A stretch of DNA of 64,000 nt. Origin: Thermoflavifilum sp. GTDB taxonomy: Bacteria; Bacteroidota; Bacteroidia; Chitinophagales; Chitinophagaceae. The DNA lies in the NCBI RefSeq assembly GCF_014961315.1, contig NZ_CP063141.1, positions 2,655,123 to 2,719,122 of the forward strand, given 5' to 3'. The notes below the pieces were generated by a model. It was given only the letters and a program-made list of their open reading frames with translations, did not search any database and had not been told where the DNA came from. Positions 1-8,945 of this stretch are shown here, piece by piece; the stretch's first letter is position 1, and every line of letters begins with the position of its first letter. A program made the position numbers and the translations under genes.

Positions 1-482
1 CTTTTCTGGCAGAAGAAATTGGTTGTTCCCCTAAAGATATCGAAGCCCTCTTATTAGGCGGACATGGCGATACGATGGTGCCCTTGCCCCGATATACCAG
101 TGTTGCCGGTATTCCCGTTACCGAACTGGTGCCTGCCGAACGTCTGCAAGCGATTATCGAACGCACCCAGAAGGGAGGAGGCGAAATCGTGAATCTGCTG
201 GGTACCTCGGCCTGGTATGCACCTGGCGCTTCTGCAGCTCAAATGGTGGAAGCCATTTGCAAAGATGAACGACGCATCCTGCCCTGCTGTGCCTGGCTGA
301 CCGGACAGTATGGCTTGAAAAACATTTATCTCGGTGTGCCTGTGGTACTGGGCAGAAACGGGATTGAAAAAATCATCGAGCTGCAACTGAACGAACAGGA
401 AATGGCACTGGTGAAAGCTTCTGCCGATCATGTGCGTGAGGTCATGAATGTGCTTGACAACATGCAACTCGTGAAAAACTAA
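1..482 (+). CDS. mdh: malate dehydrogenase, C-terminal part (5' end outside window)
   Basis: This is the C-terminal half of an NAD-dependent malate dehydrogenase (malate to oxaloacetate, TCA cycle, cytoplasm). The reading frame enters the window at base 3. The visible part begins just before the active-site motif GGHGD, which holds the proton-relay His, followed by [16 protein letters not shown]. That pattern is typical of the lactate-dehydrogenase-like MDH group found in Bacteroidota and Chlorobi. The substrate-binding helix and C-terminal helix follow, and the protein ends normally in TAA. About 160 residues are present of an expected 310 or so. The N-terminal Rossmann domain is missing because of the window edge, not because of a deletion. 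A clear hairpin terminator follows. Confidence 0.93.
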   Translation, partial: FLAEEIGCSPKDIEALLLGGHGDTMVPLPRYTSVAGIPVTELVPAERLQAIIERTQKGGGEIVNLLGTSAWYAPGASAAQMVEAICKDERRILPCCAWLTGQYGLKNIYLGVPVVLGRNGIEKIIELQLNEQEMALVKASADHVREVMNVLDNMQLVKN

Positions 483-512
483 ATCCCTGCGACCGACTCG
501 CAAGGCTGAACG

Positions 513-540
513 AAAACCGGTTTCCATGACCGGTTTTTTT
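513..540 (+). terminator. hairpin terminator after mdh, probably shared with the convergent GT9 gene
   Basis: The inverted repeat AACCGG...CCGGTT has a 9-base loop and is followed by seven T on the plus strand. The left arm is preceded by A residues, so the minus-strand transcript also ends in a short U run. It lies between the mdh stop and the stop of the minus-strand glycosyltransferase at 539, so it can serve both genes. Confidence 0.8.
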
Positions 541-1564
541 ATTTCATTTCGGAAGCCTGCTTCCAGCGACGATGTACGGCCCGGGCAATTTCAAGCAAAT
601 CGAGCTCGCGCATGCACTTGAAATGGCCACGTGGACAGGCATCATACCCGATCTTGGAACAGGGCCTGCAGGACACCTCATGCTCGATGACATCAAACAG
701 TTCACTATGCCTGCCATGCTGATAGCGACTCCCATAATAAGGGAACATGCCGAATTCCGGGATGGTATTGCCCCAGATGGTGACCATGGGCTTATGAAAA
801 GCAGCACCAATGTGCATCATCCCGGTGTCGTGGGTAAGCAACAAACGCGATTGACGGATGAGATCAGCCGATTGATGCAGGGTGCACTGTCCGGATAGAT
901 TGCATATTTTTCGGGGATATTGCTTCGCAAGCATCTCACCCGTGGGGGCATCTTCCGGTCCACCCACAATCACCATAGGGTAAGGAATTAACGCTGCCAG
1001 CTGCAACAGGCGGTCGATGGGCAACTTTTTGGTGGCATGCGCTCCACCAATGGCCCAGGCGATATATCCCTGCTGAACATGATCCGGCAGACGTTCTGCA
1101 GGAAACCCGGCACCGGCAGGCATCCAGTATTCTACCCCCTCGCCATCAGGTCGAACGTCAAAAGTTTTTACAGCTTCAAAATAGCGATCAACGACGGAAA
1201 TATTCGGAAGCCAGGCTTTATGCTTGGTTTGTACGACCAACCATTTTTTCCAGTTTAATTTAGGGAAACGATACACAGGAACCCTTAAATCGAGCCATAA
1301 CCGCCATGTACGCAGATTATGATGCAAATCAATTACAGCATCATAACGTTCCATTTTTAATTGCCGTATAAGGGGACGCCAGTTATCTTCCAGCAAATAA
1401 AGTGTATCCACATACGGATTTACTTCCAGTAAAGGCCGATAAATGGATTTCGTCAAATAATGCAGCGTAACGTCAGGCAATTGTTGTTTGATACATCGCA
1501 GCACAGGTGTGGTTAACACAATATCCCCTATAGAAGAAAAACGCACAACCAGATACTTGGCCAT
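539..1564 (-). CDS. glycosyltransferase family 9 (ADP-heptose:LPS heptosyltransferase-like)
   Basis: A 341-residue GT-B fold glycosyltransferase of family GT9, expected to add a sugar to the lipopolysaccharide core at the cytoplasmic side of the inner membrane. The N-terminus has the family pattern RFSSIGDIVLTTPVL. Near residue 250 is the nucleotide-sugar site with HDTG and MHIGAA, followed by a WGNT.PEFG segment. The C-terminus carries several Cys (CRPCSKIGYDACPRG), a feature often seen in Bacteroidota members. An open frame extends 11 codons further upstream to 1597, but that would run into the preceding MFS gene. The ATG at 1564 starts the conserved MAKYLVVRFSS segment and leaves a 16-base gap. 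The exact sugar donor cannot be told. Confidence 0.85.
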   Translation of the reverse strand: MAKYLVVRFSSIGDIVLTTPVLRCIKQQLPDVTLHYLTKSIYRPLLEVNPYVDTLYLLEDNWRPLIRQLKMERYDAVIDLHHNLRTWRLWLDLRVPVYRFPKLNWKKWLVVQTKHKAWLPNISVVDRYFEAVKTFDVRPDGEGVEYWMPAGAGFPAERLPDHVQQGYIAWAIGGAHATKKLPIDRLLQLAALIPYPMVIVGGPEDAPTGEMLAKQYPRKICNLSGQCTLHQSADLIRQSRLLLTHDTGMMHIGAAFHKPMVTIWGNTIPEFGMFPYYGSRYQHGRHSELFDVIEHEVSCRPCSKIGYDACPRGHFKCMRELDLLEIARAVHRRWKQASEMK

Positions 1565-1580
1565 GAAACATCCAATAAAA

Positions 1581-2840
1581 TCACACTTTTTCAACAAAAT
1601 TCAGGTCCTTACCGTAGGTTTCCTTGAGCCAGAGTGCCGACAGAAAGGCTATTCCAATGCAAATAACTCCCGTCCAGAAGGCACCTCCTACATTGCTGTG
1701 AAATACCCGATTTTCCAGAAAATGATAGAGCAGCGTGATGAGCGGCAATGCACCCCGGGCATAATTAGGAGCCGTGATCGCAGCCGTAGCACGCAAATTG
1801 GTACCAAACTGTTCGGCTGCCACCGTCACAAATACCGACCAGAACCCAACTCCCAGACCCAATAAGCCACAAATCACGTAGAACGTGCCAAGACTCACCC
1901 GATAGGCCCTGAAATAAGCTACCACAGCCAGAAAGCAGATGAGATAGAAAACATACAACGCTTTTTTACGGCTTTTCAACAGCTGACTCAAATACCCACA
2001 AGCCAATCCGCCGAGCGTAAGAATGGTATAACTGATCATCACCGCTTTTCCTGGATCGGGCGTACCTTGAATCTGCAGGGTTTTGGCAAAACCATCAGAA
2101 AAAGCAATCAGTATTCCCACCACATACCAGGCTGGCAGTCCCAGCAAAATCACTGTCAGATATCGGAGGAAACGATTGGTATTGGTGAAAAAAGCCAGGT
2201 AATTGCCTTTTGAAATGGGTTGATGCTGTATAGCTTTATACATGCCCGATTCTAACACGCCTACCCGTAAAATCAATAGCAATAGCCCTAATCCGCCACC
2301 CACAAAATAGCATACTCGCCAGCTGGGAATCAGCTGGGCCACAAAATAAGCCGCCACGGCTCCCAGAATGCCCACACTGGCCACAATTGTGGTACCATAG
2401 CCTCGCTTATCGGCCGGCAACAATTCAGAAACCAACGTCACACCGGCACCCAATTCCCCGGCCAATCCCAGTCCTACAATCAACCGAAAGAACTTATACC
2501 AGAAAATTACATGTGGACCCTGAATCAGGCCATTGCCAATATTGCCCAAAGAATACAGCAAAATGGAGCCAAACAGCACCGAAATCCTTCCCTTTTTATC
2601 CCCCAGCATTCCCCATAAGATGCCCCCCACCAGCAGTCCAATCATCTGAAAATTCAACAGGGAAAGACCTACGGTTTGCTGGGCATCGCCTACAATACCC
2701 AGATCTGAAAGGCTGCGAATGCGGATAATGGTGAAAAGCAACAAATCATAAATATCTACGAAATACCCCAACGAAGAAACAATCACCACCAGACTGAATA
2801 CGGAAGTCGATCGAGCTTGGGTAGTGGATAATGGTTCCAT
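1581..2840 (-). CDS. MFS transporter, metabolite:H+ symporter type
   Basis: A 419-residue major facilitator superfamily permease with about 12 hydrophobic segments. It has the diagnostic loop 2-3 motif in the form GMLGDKKGR near residue 80, and the N-terminus YFVDIYDLLLF resembles the metabolite:H+ symporter group that moves organic acids, osmolytes or amino-acid-like compounds. A second conserved stretch, GLGLAGELGAG, near residue 125 fits the same group. The substrate cannot be inferred. The gene lies 12 bases downstream of the DedA gene on the same strand and 16 bases before the GT9 gene, so the three may form one transcript. Confidence 0.8.
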   Translation of the reverse strand: MEPLSTTQARSTSVFSLVVIVSSLGYFVDIYDLLLFTIIRIRSLSDLGIVGDAQQTVGLSLLNFQMIGLLVGGILWGMLGDKKGRISVLFGSILLYSLGNIGNGLIQGPHVIFWYKFFRLIVGLGLAGELGAGVTLVSELLPADKRGYGTTIVASVGILGAVAAYFVAQLIPSWRVCYFVGGGLGLLLLILRVGVLESGMYKAIQHQPISKGNYLAFFTNTNRFLRYLTVILLGLPAWYVVGILIAFSDGFAKTLQIQGTPDPGKAVMISYTILTLGGLACGYLSQLLKSRKKALYVFYLICFLAVVAYFRAYRVSLGTFYVICGLLGLGVGFWSVFVTVAAEQFGTNLRATAAITAPNYARGALPLITLLYHFLENRVFHSNVGGAFWTGVICIGIAFLSALWLKETYGKDLNFVEKV

Positions 2841-2852
2841 AGTGTGTATGTT

Positions 2853-3494
2853 TTAGGGAAGTGTTGACTTACGTGAGCCAAATACCAGGCGAAAAATCAC
2901 CGGCGCTGTGGTGATAAACACAATGCCCACCACAATCCATTCCAGATGATCACCCAGCCAGGGGAATGAAATGCCCAGGAAATAACCCGCGAACATCATC
3001 GTAAACACCCAGAGCACACAACCTATGATATTGAAAAGCGTAAACTTCCGGTAATCCATTTTCACAATGCCTGCAACAATAGGAGCAAACGTTCGAATAA
3101 AGGGTAAAAAACGCGCAAAAATAATGGCTATTCCCCCATGTTTTTCATAAAACTCGTGCGCGGCAATCAAATGCTTTTTCTTGAAAAACAGACTATCTTC
3201 TCGCTTGAAGAGCAAAGGACCCGATTTTCTACCGAACCAGTAACCCGCAAAATTGCCCAGAATACCGGCTATAGCAACCATCATCACCACCAGCGCAAAA
3301 GGCATTTGAAAAGGGTCATCAGGCTGGGCGGCAAGCATACCCGCTACAAATAGCAAGGAATCTCCCGGAAGAAAAAAGCCGACAAACAAGCCTGTTTCAG
3401 CAAAGATTACAAACAATAATAAATACAGTCCGCCATGGTGAATGATCCAGGAAGGATTGATGAGATGCTTGAGAAATTCAATCAAATCGTGCAT
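2853..3494 (-). CDS. DedA family inner-membrane protein
   Basis: A 213-residue DedA/VTT-domain protein of the cytoplasmic membrane. Family motifs seen are E-TGLFVGFFLPGDSLL near residue 33, a G-YWFGRKSG segment near residue 86, and the long RFLPFIRTFAPIVAG segment near residue 128, which has the conserved Arg residues within a re-entrant region. Members are linked to undecaprenyl-phosphate or phospholipid flipping and to membrane proton-motive-force maintenance; which role applies here cannot be told. Length and motif order are normal for the family. It is probably the first gene of a minus-strand run with the MFS and GT9 genes. Confidence 0.9.
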   Translation of the reverse strand: MHDLIEFLKHLINPSWIIHHGGLYLLLFVIFAETGLFVGFFLPGDSLLFVAGMLAAQPDDPFQMPFALVVMMVAIAGILGNFAGYWFGRKSGPLLFKREDSLFFKKKHLIAAHEFYEKHGGIAIIFARFLPFIRTFAPIVAGIVKMDYRKFTLFNIIGCVLWVFTMMFAGYFLGISFPWLGDHLEWIVVGIVFITTAPVIFRLVFGSRKSTLP

Positions 3495-3613
3495 AACAAT
3501 GCTTCAGCTATAATCGTGATCTAAAAGCTGCGTAAAAATAAGAGATTCCCGATTATACATAAGCGTTTTTGAAAAAGAGTGATTAACTTAGTTCACCCAA
3601 AATTTGTAAGACA

Positions 3614-4912
3614 ATGAATAAGCTCTTAAAATTGATTTATGCGCTTCTGGCTGGATTTATGCTGGCCGGGTTCAGCAATTGTCATTCCGATGCACAGCAA
3701 CAGGCATTATCTCATCTGGCATTTGCTCCAAACAATGATCAGCTAAAACTCCCCGCTGGATTTCATGCAGTAGTGGTGGCCGCGCATATTGGTGCAGCCC
3801 GTCATATTGTGGTGCGCGATAACGGGGATATTTACGTGGCACTTCGTGCTCCTCACCAGGGACACGCCATTGCCTGTTTGCGTGACCAGAATGGCGATGG
3901 AAAGGCCGACATCATCGAATACTTTGGGCCCAACACCCGTGGGGATGGCATCGGTATTTACAAAGGCTACCTCTATTTTGGCGCCGATACCGCCGTCATG
4001 CGTTTTCGACTGATTGAAGGTCAGCTCTTGCCCGACCCGCATGCCGAAATCATTGCCCGTTTCCCGATTCAGCATGAACATGAGACCAAGACCTTTACTT
4101 TCGATAACCAGGGTTATATGTATGTAAATGTGGGTGCACCTTCTAATGCCTGTCAATATGAAGACCGGCAGAAAGGTTCACCGGGCCAGAATCCATGCCC
4201 GCTGCTTGATCATCATGCCGGCATCTGGCGCTTCCGGGCTGATGTGCCCGATCAAACCGAAGAACAGGGGGGCATGCGCTATGCCACTGGCCTTCGTAAT
4301 TGCGTGGCGCTCGACTGGAATCCGGTGAATCATCAACTCTATGCAGCCATGAACGGGCGCGATCAGCTCTACCAGCTTTATCCACAATACTATAACGCCC
4401 AGCAAGGTGCCGAGCTTCCCGCCGAAGAATTTTTGCTGATCCGCCAGGGTGGCAACTATGGCTGGCCTTATACTTATTATGATCCTTTCCAGAAAAAACG
4501 CATCATTGCACCAGAATATGGAGGGGACGGCAAAAAAGCAGCACCGGCTAATCAATATGATCCCCCCATCATGGCCTTTCCCGGCCACTGGGCTCCCTTA
4601 GGATTATTATTCTATACCGGCAGTCAATTCCCATCATCCTACAAATACGGCGCGTTCATTGCTTTTCACGGCTCCTGGAATCGCGCTCCCCTGCCACAGG
4701 CTGGTTTTAAAGTGGTTTTTGTGCCATTTAAAAACGGAAGCCGTTTGCCGACAGGCAACTACACTGTTTTCGCGGATAATTTCACCCAATCTCCCAATAA
4801 CCAGAGTCCGGTCCATCGCCCGGTAGGCCTTGCTCAGGGACCGGATGGCTCACTCTACATCACCGATGATGTAGGAGGCAGCGTGTGGCGCATCGTATAT
4901 ACCGGGAAATGA
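3614..4912 (+). CDS. PQQ-type glucose/sorbosone dehydrogenase family protein, exported
   Basis: A 432-residue exported protein with a hydrophobic signal segment ending near residue 23. FSNC could be a weak lipobox, so it may be a lipoprotein. The body is a six-bladed beta-propeller of the soluble glucose/sorbosone dehydrogenase family, with LRDQNGDGKAD near residue 90, GLRNCVALDWNP near 225, GGNYGWPYTYYDP near 280 and FHGSWNR near 350. Relatives use PQQ to oxidise aldoses or sorbosone in the periplasm, but many homologs have never been tested and may not bind PQQ. No PQQ synthesis genes are in the window. It is transcribed alone, divergent from the DedA gene. Confidence 0.8.
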   Translation: MNKLLKLIYALLAGFMLAGFSNCHSDAQQQALSHLAFAPNNDQLKLPAGFHAVVVAAHIGAARHIVVRDNGDIYVALRAPHQGHAIACLRDQNGDGKADIIEYFGPNTRGDGIGIYKGYLYFGADTAVMRFRLIEGQLLPDPHAEIIARFPIQHEHETKTFTFDNQGYMYVNVGAPSNACQYEDRQKGSPGQNPCPLLDHHAGIWRFRADVPDQTEEQGGMRYATGLRNCVALDWNPVNHQLYAAMNGRDQLYQLYPQYYNAQQGAELPAEEFLLIRQGGNYGWPYTYYDPFQKKRIIAPEYGGDGKKAAPANQYDPPIMAFPGHWAPLGLLFYTGSQFPSSYKYGAFIAFHGSWNRAPLPQAGFKVVFVPFKNGSRLPTGNYTVFADNFTQSPNNQSPVHRPVGLAQGPDGSLYITDDVGGSVWRIVYTGK

Positions 4913-5055
4913 ATGACAGTTTGTCTGAAACGAGCAGTGACCTGTGCATTTTTATGTCAGCTTGATTGCGCACCTGCCAGTGGCATTTGATTTGATTTGA
5001 GGTGCATGCATTCGCTTCCTTTTCAAAAGGTTATGCCATGGTTTAACCCTAAAAA

Positions 5056-5061
5056 AGGAGG
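5056..5061 (+). promoter_or_regulatory. strong Shine-Dalgarno site of hsp20
   Basis: AGGAGG, preceded by a run of A, sits 5 bases before ATG 5067. It decides the start codon. It stands out in a window where most genes have A/T-rich leaders without a recognisable anti-16S match. Confidence 0.8.
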
Positions 5062-5066
5062 TGCCT

Positions 5067-5522
5067 ATGTCACTGGTAAAACGTTCGAGCGGTGGTTTCT
5101 GGAATGATTTTCCTTCTTTGTTTAATGATTTCTGGACTCGGGATTGGTTCGACTGGGCGCTGGGTAATTTCTCGGAAACCGGTACCACGGTCCCGGCAGT
5201 GAATATTATTGAAACGCGCGACAGTTTTGAGGTAGAGATGGCTGCTCCGGGCATGGATAAAAAGGATTTTAAAGTGGAACTGGATGGCAATCTGCTCACG
5301 ATTTCATCAGAAAAGAAAGATGAACGTGAGCTGAAGGAAGGTGAAAACTACACCCGGAGGGAATTCAGCTATCAATCGTTCCGTCGCACCTTCACGCTGC
5401 CCAAGGACGTGGTAGACGTCGATCAAATCAAAGCCCATTACAAAGATGGTATTCTCTATCTGACCATCCCGAAGAAAGAAGAAGCCCGTCAGAAGCCACC
5501 CAAAATGATTGAAATCGCTTGA
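5067..5522 (+). CDS. small heat-shock protein, Hsp20/alpha-crystallin family
   Basis: A 151-residue holdase chaperone that binds unfolding proteins in the cytoplasm. The alpha-crystallin domain covers about residues 40-145 and includes EMAAPGMDKKDFKVELDG and the closing strand with the family GxL signature, here DGILYLTIPK. The start at ATG 5067 is fixed by a perfect AGGAGG at 5056-5061 with a 5-base spacer. A GTG at 5061 overlaps that site and cannot be the start. The strong Shine-Dalgarno sequence is unusual for this phylum. A GC-rich hairpin terminator follows directly. Confidence 0.93.
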   Translation: MSLVKRSSGGFWNDFPSLFNDFWTRDWFDWALGNFSETGTTVPAVNIIETRDSFEVEMAAPGMDKKDFKVELDGNLLTISSEKKDERELKEGENYTRREFSYQSFRRTFTLPKDVVDVDQIKAHYKDGILYLTIPKKEEARQKPPKMIEIA

Positions 5523-5530
5523 GGGAAACG

Positions 5531-5556
5531 ACCCGGCCTTATGGCCGGGTTTTTTT
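5531..5556 (+). terminator. intrinsic terminator of hsp20
   Basis: A perfect 8-bp stem, ACCCGGCC / GGCCGGGT, with a 4-base loop, is followed by six more T. The last bases overlap the stop codon of the convergent mutarotase gene. Confidence 0.92.
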
Positions 5557-5914
5557 ATGACAACTGACTTTGCAAATCAAAAATCTTATTTCCTAAAACC
5601 CATTTTTCTCCTTCCCTGGCAAAAGGCAATCGCTGCTGAAAACCATCCATCAACTTCTCCCACGATTGTACAACTGGATTCCAATCGTCCATAGCCTGCT
5701 TTCGTTCAAACGAAAACGTATCATTCACCTCCATGATCATGCAGAGACGGTTTCCGGCCCGGTAAATCTCCATCTGTACGATGCCTGCATCCTGGATGCT
5801 TTTCAAAATTTCAGGCCATACCTGACGATGATAGGCTTCATAAAGGGCTATCTTTTCCGGGTCATCCTGTAAATCCAGAAACAGGCAATAGCGGTTTTTG
5901 ACTGGGTTCTGCAT
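5555..5914 (-). CDS. L-rhamnose mutarotase family protein
   Basis: A 119-residue protein of the L-rhamnose mutarotase (RhaM, DUF718) family, which interconverts alpha and beta anomers of L-rhamnose or related deoxy-sugars in the cytoplasm. It shows the conserved YHRQVWPEI segment near residue 28, with the family His, and the motif DWNPVVQSW near residue 77. Length matches the family (about 105-120). It is isolated: no rhamnose isomerase, kinase or aldolase lies nearby, so the sugar substrate is inferred only from the family. Its stop codon lies within the T-tract of the hsp20 terminator. Confidence 0.82.
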   Translation of the reverse strand: MQNPVKNRYCLFLDLQDDPEKIALYEAYHRQVWPEILKSIQDAGIVQMEIYRAGNRLCMIMEVNDTFSFERKQAMDDWNPVVQSWEKLMDGFQQRLPFAREGEKWVLGNKIFDLQSQLS

Positions 5915-6077
5915 GCGTATTTCAATGAAAAGCGTGGGTGAAAAAGATAAAATTTATCAAAAAAAACTGCGGAAAATTAAACAAGAATTTCATGATTTGG
6001 CATTATATTTAGGAGGAAAATAATAAGCTGTAAACCCGGTATGTGCCATAGGATTTAACCCCTCAAAATCATGAACC

Positions 6078-6551
6078 ATGTTCAAGATATGGTATCCCAA
6101 TCAGGATGAGCTCATTGTGGCCATCATTCCTTCCCGTGCTTATGCCGGTGCAGGTTTGCTGTTGATTGTGGGTGCATCCCTGGAAATATGTTCAGGTCAA
6201 CTCCCCTCTGGGGCGCAACACCTCGGGTTGGTCATGATAATCGGCTCCTTATGGCTTGCCTGCATGGGCATTCATCGAAAAGAACTGATTGTGAAGCGTA
6301 ACCTTCAGGTCATGTATTATATCCGCAAGAATTTATTTCAACGCAAAATCAAAAAGTATTATTTCTACGAAATCAAGCGATTTTTTGTACATGCACCTTC
6401 ACCATCAACGACGAAACAGGAAATCAAAACAAGATATCGGGTGTTGATGCAGAAAGTATCGGGTCGATATAAAGTTTTATTTCACGAACGGAATCTGCTT
6501 CGCGCCAAACATACAGTTCATCTGCTGGAAGATTATATCAAGATGGCCTGA
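6078..6551 (+). CDS. hypothetical membrane protein, two transmembrane segments
   Basis: A 157-residue protein that I do not recognise. Residues about 18-37 and 47-64 form two hydrophobic membrane segments with a very short loop between them. They are followed by a highly basic C-terminal half, rich in Lys/Arg/Tyr, that would lie in the cytoplasm (for example KNLFQRKIKKYYFYEIKRFF). This layout resembles small bacterial PH-domain-like membrane proteins, but no motif proves that. The ATG at 6078 starts the frame; an ATG at 6071 is in another frame and closes early. The 3' end overlaps the convergent coaE gene by 14 bases. Confidence 0.65.
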   Translation: MFKIWYPNQDELIVAIIPSRAYAGAGLLLIVGASLEICSGQLPSGAQHLGLVMIIGSLWLACMGIHRKELIVKRNLQVMYYIRKNLFQRKIKKYYFYEIKRFFVHAPSPSTTKQEIKTRYRVLMQKVSGRYKVLFHERNLLRAKHTVHLLEDYIKMA

Positions 6552-7140
6552 GGTTGGCCATCGCAAGAAATTGCTGATGTAAATGCAATACCTGCGGAAT
6601 AACGGCCCTTTGCTCGTCGTTATAAATCACATCATCGGCCAGTCGAATGGCTATTTCGGGAGCGATCTGTTGTAACATACGACGTTTCACCTCTTCTGCA
6701 GATACATGATCGCGTTGCATCACCCGTTGTATGCGTAACGCACGCGGTGCATATACCACGATGATACGGTCGAGATAATGAAAGGCTGATGTTTCAAATA
6801 ACAGCGCAGCCTCTTTAATGGCATACGGGGTATGTTGTTGTTTCATCCAGTTTTCTGCATCGCGAATAGTAGCCGGATGGGTAATTGCATTTAATTGTTC
6901 GAGAAGCCATTGATCCTGAAATACACGTTTTGCTACGTAAACCCGATTAAGTGTGCCATCGGGCAAATAGGCCTCATCGCCCAGCAATGTTTTCACCTGG
7001 CTGATGACCTCCGGATCGGTTTGCATGATGCTGCGGGCGGCCTGGTCGGCAAAATACACCGGAATGCCCAGCAATTGAAAGATGCGAGCAACCGTAGTTT
7101 TACCGGAACCGATACCGCCCGTGATCCCCACCTTTAACAT
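6538..7140 (-). CDS. coaE: dephospho-CoA kinase
   Basis: A 200-residue P-loop kinase catalysing the last step of coenzyme A synthesis: phosphorylation of dephospho-CoA on the ribose 3'-OH using ATP. The Walker A motif GGIGSGKTT is at residues 7-15. It is followed by the family segments FADQAARSIMQ and the lid region RVMQRDHVSAEEVKRRM near residue 135. The frame is open 15 codons further up to 7185, but the ATG at 7140 gives the normal N-terminus MLKVGITGG. It is the last gene of the nusB-DUF1573-yajC-coaE run and overlaps the convergent hypothetical gene by 14 bases. Confidence 0.95.
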   Translation of the reverse strand: MLKVGITGGIGSGKTTVARIFQLLGIPVYFADQAARSIMQTDPEVISQVKTLLGDEAYLPDGTLNRVYVAKRVFQDQWLLEQLNAITHPATIRDAENWMKQQHTPYAIKEAALLFETSAFHYLDRIIVVYAPRALRIQRVMQRDHVSAEEVKRRMLQQIAPEIAIRLADDVIYNDEQRAVIPQVLHLHQQFLAMANLRPS

Positions 7141-7194
7141 CAGCAAATCAGTTGAGGATGCGCATTGAAACGCGCGGTTACACAAAGATGCCGC

Positions 7195-7542
7195 TCATTT
7201 TTGTGAAGCACCACTGCGCTTCTGCATTTCCTGGGTGTATTCCATGGAAACGGCCGAACGTTCGATGGTCATATAGGTACTCGGCGCAATCTCAATTTGC
7301 AGGGTATTATCGTCGTTAATCTTGTTCACGCGACCATGAATACCCGCAATGGTAACAATTTTATCTCCCACCTTGATGCTGTCGCTGAATTGCTTTTGTA
7401 GTTTGGCTTTTTTAGCCTGAGGCCTGATTAAAAACAACCACATGACCAGAATGATGGCCAGCATGAAAATCAAGCTGAATGAAGGATTGGCCTGTCCGTT
7501 TTGCCCTACCATGAGTACTGGAGATAAGTGTTGCATGTGCAT
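7195..7542 (-). CDS. yajC: preprotein translocase subunit YajC
   Basis: A 115-residue accessory subunit of the SecDF-YajC complex in the inner membrane, supporting protein export. A single hydrophobic segment (about residues 22-41, FSLIFMLAIILVMWLF) is followed by the signature LIRPQAKKAK and by a small basic cytoplasmic domain with the motif VGDKIVTIAGIHGRV. Length is normal. Alternative in-frame ATG codons exist a few residues in. It sits between DUF1573 and coaE in an order common in Bacteroidota. Confidence 0.94.
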   Translation of the reverse strand: MHMQHLSPVLMVGQNGQANPSFSLIFMLAIILVMWLFLIRPQAKKAKLQKQFSDSIKVGDKIVTIAGIHGRVNKINDDNTLQIEIAPSTYMTIERSAVSMEYTQEMQKRSGASQK

Positions 7543-7572
7543 AAAAGTTTTAAGATGTGAAAAATAAAATCG

Positions 7573-7989
7573 TTATTGTTGAATGATGCGTGCTTTAAGA
7601 TAGAGGAATTGCCTTTCAGGATGAGCATTACTTACAATGGTGATTTGTTTGGTTTGCTCACCTGCCTGACCGGCCGAATGAAAATGAACCACGATATGCC
7701 CCTGCTGACCCGGATGGATGGGCTCGCCGGGAATAGCCGCAATGGTACATCCGCATGATGGGATAGCTTGCCTGATTTGCAGATCGGCACTACCTGTATT
7801 TTTGAAAGTAAACGTATATGTCACGTCGTCGCCTTCTTTTATCGTTCCCAGATTAGCCAGGGTATCCTTCCAGGAAATTTTTGCCTGACCCTGTAACTCG
7901 CTACCAGCCTGTGGTGTACCTGATGGTGAACCGCACGCCATCCATAAACCGGTTAATGCCAACATGAGCAGTCGGATGCAGGCACGCAT
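7573..7989 (-). CDS. DUF1573 domain lipoprotein
   Basis: A 138-residue exported protein. A signal peptide ends in a lipobox-like LWMAC at residues 15-19. The remainder is one immunoglobulin-like DUF1573 domain with the typical YTFTFKNTGSADLQI core and the family CGCT motif after PS. DUF1573 proteins are very common in Bacteroidota; their molecular role is unknown. It lies between nusB and yajC on the same strand. Confidence 0.85.
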   Translation of the reverse strand: MRACIRLLMLALTGLWMACGSPSGTPQAGSELQGQAKISWKDTLANLGTIKEGDDVTYTFTFKNTGSADLQIRQAIPSCGCTIAAIPGEPIHPGQQGHIVVHFHSAGQAGEQTKQITIVSNAHPERQFLYLKARIIQQ

Positions 7990-8015
7990 GGTCGCAAAAG
8001 TATAAAATTCATCAG

Positions 8016-8945
8016 TTAATTTCTTGCCTGATCGGTCTTCTGAATTTTTTCCTGCGCCAACAGGTCTTTCAAAATATTATCGAGAATACCATTTACAAAC
8101 TGGCCACTTTGCGGAGTGCTGTAAGCTTTAGCAATATCGATGTATTCATTGATGGTTACTTTGGTGGGGATGGTCGGAAAATATAAAAACTCACAAATCG
8201 CCATAATCATCAAAATCATATCAATCATTGCAATCCGCTCCGGATCCCAGTGTTCAAGCTTGGGGGTAATCAATTCCCGGCAGTATGATTTTTTCTCATA
8301 AGCCGTAAATAATAATTCTGCAGCGTATTCTCTTTTTTCTTCCGGTACAATGGCATTGAAATCAATACCCATGGGTTTCTGGAAGAAGTTGTTGATCAAC
8401 ACACTCATCATATCCCGATCATCCGACCAGTGAGGGAAATTATCTTCCATGTGTTGATCAAATTCTTCATTTTTCATCATCAGCTCATGAAAAATGTAGG
8501 ATAATATCTCTTTTTCTTCCTTTTCGTCGCGTTCAGCAGCTATGATATAAAAGCGATACACATCCAGATCGATCAGCTGATGATAAATCTTTTTCACCAG
8601 ATCCATATCCAGGATAGGCTCCAGCAGGGCCTTTTTCTTCTTCTGTTGAAACACAGGATGTTCTTGAAGATATTTTACCCATTTATTGTCGGCAATTTTG
8701 GTATTGACGTTCAGGTCTTCAGGTGTGGGCAACAGTTTGGATGCACGAATCTGGGCGTCTGTGCGGGCATAACAGGCCACTTCGGTAAGAAAATACAGCA
8801 GGTAAATGTAAATTGCTTCTGATTGATCTAAATGCTGGTCAATGAATCGACGTGCGGCCTCCCGGCTGGTAAGCGGTAATTCTGCCGATTCAAGAGCATA
8901 TAATATTTGCATGACCTTAACCCGAATATTTCTTCTGCTGATCAT
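8016..8945 (-). CDS. nusB: transcription antitermination factor NusB, long Bacteroidota form
   Basis: A 309-residue NusB. The canonical RNA/NusE-binding fold is in the C-terminal 140 residues, ending with the IDMILMIMAICEF and VTINEYIDIAKAYSTPQSGQFVNGILD signature. The N-terminal half begins SRRNIRVKVMQILYA, like the start of NusB, followed by an extra helical segment that makes Bacteroidota NusB about twice the length of the E. coli protein. It acts with NusA, NusE and NusG in rRNA antitermination. An upstream extension to 9005 is open, but the start MISRRNIRVK at 8945 matches the family. First gene of the nusB-DUF1573-yajC-coaE operon. Confidence 0.92.
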   Translation of the reverse strand: MISRRNIRVKVMQILYALESAELPLTSREAARRFIDQHLDQSEAIYIYLLYFLTEVACYARTDAQIRASKLLPTPEDLNVNTKIADNKWVKYLQEHPVFQQKKKKALLEPILDMDLVKKIYHQLIDLDVYRFYIIAAERDEKEEKEILSYIFHELMMKNEEFDQHMEDNFPHWSDDRDMMSVLINNFFQKPMGIDFNAIVPEEKREYAAELLFTAYEKKSYCRELITPKLEHWDPERIAMIDMILMIMAICEFLYFPTIPTKVTINEYIDIAKAYSTPQSGQFVNGILDNILKDLLAQEKIQKTDQARN

